Shown here piece after piece: positions 61,448 to 64,000 of a DNA stretch of 64,000 bases. Positions within the stretch are counted from its first letter, which is position 1. Each line of letters begins with the position of its first letter. The translations under genes and the position numbers were made by a program. This DNA is from Vitrella brassicaformis (Eukaryota > Sar > Vitrellaceae). The stretch is from NCBI GenBank assembly GCA_001179505.1, contig CDMY01000897.1, forward strand, positions 170,808 to 234,807. The letters are read 5' to 3'. The notes beneath the pieces were generated by a model. It was not told the DNA's origin and made no database searches. It worked only from the letters and a program-made list of their open reading frames with translations.

Positions 61448-62393
61448 ATGTCGGGCGGGTTGATGCTCGAGGAGAATGCGCACGACGACGGCTATGGCGG
61501 CCCGTCGACGGGCCGTGTGAGCGGCCGGAAGCGCAAGTCCATCTGGCGGTATCTGGTCCAGCGGGGCGTCATGGACGACGAGGCGGAGCTCCTCTGCGAC
61601 GCATATGAGGTAATGCACTGCACAGAGAGAGAGGGAGAGAGATGGAGGGTTGGAGAAAGGCCTCTTTACACTGGTGGAATCTCACTTTGTGTGTTGGGGG
61701 TGGATGTGCCTCACAGGAAGGTGCCGAGGAGTACGTGTGTGCGTTGGCTTATTGGCTGCCGGCGATGTTCGAAAGGTATAGAGCGCTCAAAGACGTCACA
61801 GAGGTCTTCAAGGTGAGTCATCCACACACACATCAGAGGGGAGACAGACAGACAGACGGCATCGCCCCCTCCCCCTCTGTGTGTCCGCCGTGTAGATTGA
61901 CCACCCGTTTCTGTCGGTGTTGATGCCGGACGAGCGCGTCAAGGTCGAGGCGCTCGTGTACGCCAAAAAGGCCATTGGACACATGGCCAGCCGCACCACC
62001 GCGGAAACGCACTACAAACAGGTAACTGCGACATATCGAGACACCATCCTGCCAACCAACACGGCTGCGTCTCCCTCCCTCCCCCCCTCCCTCTCTCTGT
62101 TGCCCTGCACACAGGTCGCTGTGCGGCCGTTGGTGGGTGTGGTCCCCGAAATGGATGTCAGAGCCTCGGCGTCCCGCGTGAAGCCAATCGAGACGCAGCC
62201 CGTCCGCGGCCCCATTGCGCATCGCGGGGCGGGGGGGCTGGTCGAGAGGGAGGGAATGGCCACACCCCACAGACAGAAGGGGCCAAAGGCGACAAAGTCG
62301 ACTGCCCAGGGCGGTGTGGCGAAGGCGTCTCTGTGGTGGCCCGTCAAGTGGCTGGTGGGCGGCTGCATCATGACGCCAACACACATCGACTGA
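61448..62393 (+). CDS. Protein of unknown function with basic C-terminus
   Basis: Four exons join in frame from ATG 61448 to TGA 62391-62393. The N-terminus has a short basic motif SGRKRKSIWRYLVQRGVMDD, then helical segments (EEYVCALAYWLPAMFERYRA, LKDVTEVFKIDHPFLSVLMP, ERVKVEALVYAKKAIGHMAS). The last third is Arg/Lys/Gly/Thr-rich and probably disordered, ending with SLWWPVKWLVGGCIMTPT. The helical middle looks like a small globular domain of about 110 residues that I cannot name. The three introns are 100-120 bp and have GT-AG ends. Confidence 0.65.
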
Positions 62394-62878
62394 ATCAGGG
62401 AAGGCCCGCCGTGATGGGCTGCGTATGTGTCTGTCTGTCTGTCTGTGTGGATGAGTGCGATGTCGGCATACCCACGTCAGCACTCATTGCTTTGCTCCCG
62501 ACGGTCACGATGTGTGCATCTCGCCCAAGAGATCCCTTCAGCTGCATCGCTGTGTGGCGTGTTGCCTTTCCTTTGTGGTCCCACACAGAGATAGGCCGTG
62601 CACACGCGTGTGTGTGCGGCGGGGACACAGAGGAGGGCGACACACCGGATGGGATGGCTCTGCATCGATGTGGCTGTGTGTGCGGATGAGTGTGGCTGAT
62701 GTCAGCTGAGGTGCCGATGGATGGATGGATGGCTAAGTGGCCGGCGGCGATCCAGATGTGTGTGAGTGATGGAGACCCACAGTGGATGGACTGTCAGACC
62801 ACAGGTGTCAACACAATCAAACCAAACACATAAACGTCGTGACTGTACAGATCGACACACACACATCTGTCAAGGCAC
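62394..62878. other. Convergent spacer, no gene seen
   Basis: About 490 bp between stop codons. (GTCT)n lies at 62431-62445 and (GGAT)n at 62718-62732. No exon is supported. Confidence 0.6.
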
Positions 62879-64000
62879 TCAGTCCATTTCCATTTCGCTG
62901 GCCGTCACTCCTTCACTCTCACCACCGCCCCGCCCCCTCTCGCTGTCTCTCTTCGTTCGTCTGCCCTGCTGGTCGGCCTCTCGCAGCCCGGCCTCTATCA
63001 TGGCCGACGCCGCCCCGCCCCCACCCAAGGCGGCATTGCTCTCCGTCGCCATGAGCCGCACGGCCGTCACCGCACCGCCACTCGACCGCCGCTGAGCCCC
63101 TGAAGGAACACACACAGTGGATGGCATCACACACACAGATGTTTGTCTGCCATTCACCTCTGTGTGTGCCGGCTGACTGACCTTTGTGTACGGCGGCCAG
63201 AGGCACATCGCTCACACACGCTTTGCAGGCCAGCGGCCCCTTGCCAATTCCCACGACGGCCGCCAGGTTGGCCACGTCATAGGGCCCCCGCAGCTCGAGC
63301 CCACACGAGGCCCCGCTCGTCAGCAATATGCGGGTCATCGGCACGAACCGCACTAACGACTGGATGTTCGCAAAGAGGTTCCGCCGGGCGGCGCTGTCGC
63401 GCAAAGCGGCGCCGATCTGAATCTCAAAGAACATCCCGCGGCTGATTGAACACACACACACAGTGACTTGTGTGTGTGGCGACTCGTGTGTGGTGGTTAC
63501 CTGACGGCGAGGCCCAGCTGAGCTCGGCGAATGGGGAAGGGCATTCTGCCGCTGGTGAAGTCGAGCGACACGATGTCACAGTCGCAGGACTGGCAGACAG
63601 TCAGCCAGGCCTTCTCGTCGGTCGGCTGCCGGGCCAGCAGATCATAGCCGCCGCCCTCTCTATCGCCGTTGACAGACATCCGGCTGATTTGGTTGATCTG
63701 AGTGACCTGGTTGGGGTGGCTGAAGACACACGTCAGACGCCGCAGCTGCACAAAGCCCACTCGCGAAGACGCCGACGCACTCAGATTGAGATCCTCGAGC
63801 GATGATAGCACCCGGAATGAGCTCACTCGGCTGAGCAGCGCCTCATTGCTGATGGCCACCTCTCTGATGGGACACACCATAGCTGACCTGCCGTCGGTCT
63901 GCTTGACGGTCGATAAGTCGACTGTGTGGTTCCAGGCCACGCCGCCGTAGCCCAAAGAGATGGCCGCCGCCGCCAGATGAGCCGCCTTGTCGGCATGCCA
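62879..64000 (-). CDS. RPP30: RNase P/MRP protein subunit Rpp30 (5' end outside window)
   Basis: Three exons are visible; the gene continues past 64000. The first covers the start of the barrel: a helix with HADKAAHLAAAAISLGYGGV and AWNHTVDLS, then RRLTCVFSHPNQVTQIN, YDLLARQPTDEKAW, CDCDIVSLDFTSGRMPFPI. The second gives RGMFFEIQIGAALRD, ARRNLFANIQSLVRFVP, RILLTSGASCGLELRGPYDV and ANLAAVVGIG. These are the conserved strands of the p30 TIM-barrel (PF01876), which folds around the RNA in RNase P and RNase MRP for tRNA 5' processing and rRNA maturation. The last exon encodes a charged, Gly/Arg/Glu-rich tail and stops at 62879. Confidence 0.92.

Overview
The window looks like nuclear DNA of a photosynthetic alveolate, most probably a chromerid alga related to Vitrella. 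The evidence is a phospholipid-flippase (P4-ATPase) fused to a two-domain guanylate cyclase, an arrangement known from apicomplexans and ciliates; a fused phylloquinone-pathway gene (MenF-MenD-MenH-MenC, PHYLLO type), which implies photosystem I; many short spliceosomal introns; high GC; and abundant (CA)n, (GATG)n, (CAGA)n and (GTCA)n repeats. The species is inferred from gene content, not from a database match.

Layout: 1-675 is the 3' end of a coiled-coil gene (+). 2354-16889 is the flippase/guanylate cyclase (-). Then follow an NSE3/MAGE-like gene (+, 17227-18971), an SRA-SET histone methyltransferase (-, 19419-23549), a PP2A catalytic subunit (+, 23723-25934), a thioredoxin-like protein (-, 26203-27246), an ArfGAP (+, 27361-30184), a shortened or broken Ku80-like gene (-, 31092-32520), an AKAP7-type 2H phosphoesterase (+, 32909-34522), a two-domain fasciclin protein (-, 36310-38106), a ketopantoate reductase (+, 38455-40170), an HpcH/HpaI aldolase (-, 40826-41875), an intronless unknown gene (+, 42038-42979), the PHYLLO fusion (-, 45016-51967), an HR-like lesion-inducer membrane protein (+, 51980-52806), a small secreted unknown (+, 53118-54294), a TPR protein (-, 54881-56995), a glutaminyl cyclase (+, 57167-59143), a small unknown (-, 60450-61128), an unknown (+, 61448-62393) and the RNase P subunit Rpp30 (-, 62879 to the window end).

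The 21 genes alternate strand almost perfectly (19 of 20 neighbouring pairs). They form nine complete head-to-head pairs with starts about 12 to 390 bp apart, separated by longer repeat-rich tail-to-tail spacers. Several of the head-to-head spacers share the palindrome AGATCT. The genes do not form one pathway: they are housekeeping, signalling, chromatin, trafficking and plastid-metabolism genes, so the shared architecture is a property of the genome rather than of an operon-like cluster. Two 300-N gaps flanked by poly-G/C interrupt the assembly; the first lies inside one intron of the cyclase gene. Coordinates below give the first and last coding base of spliced genes; introns are included.
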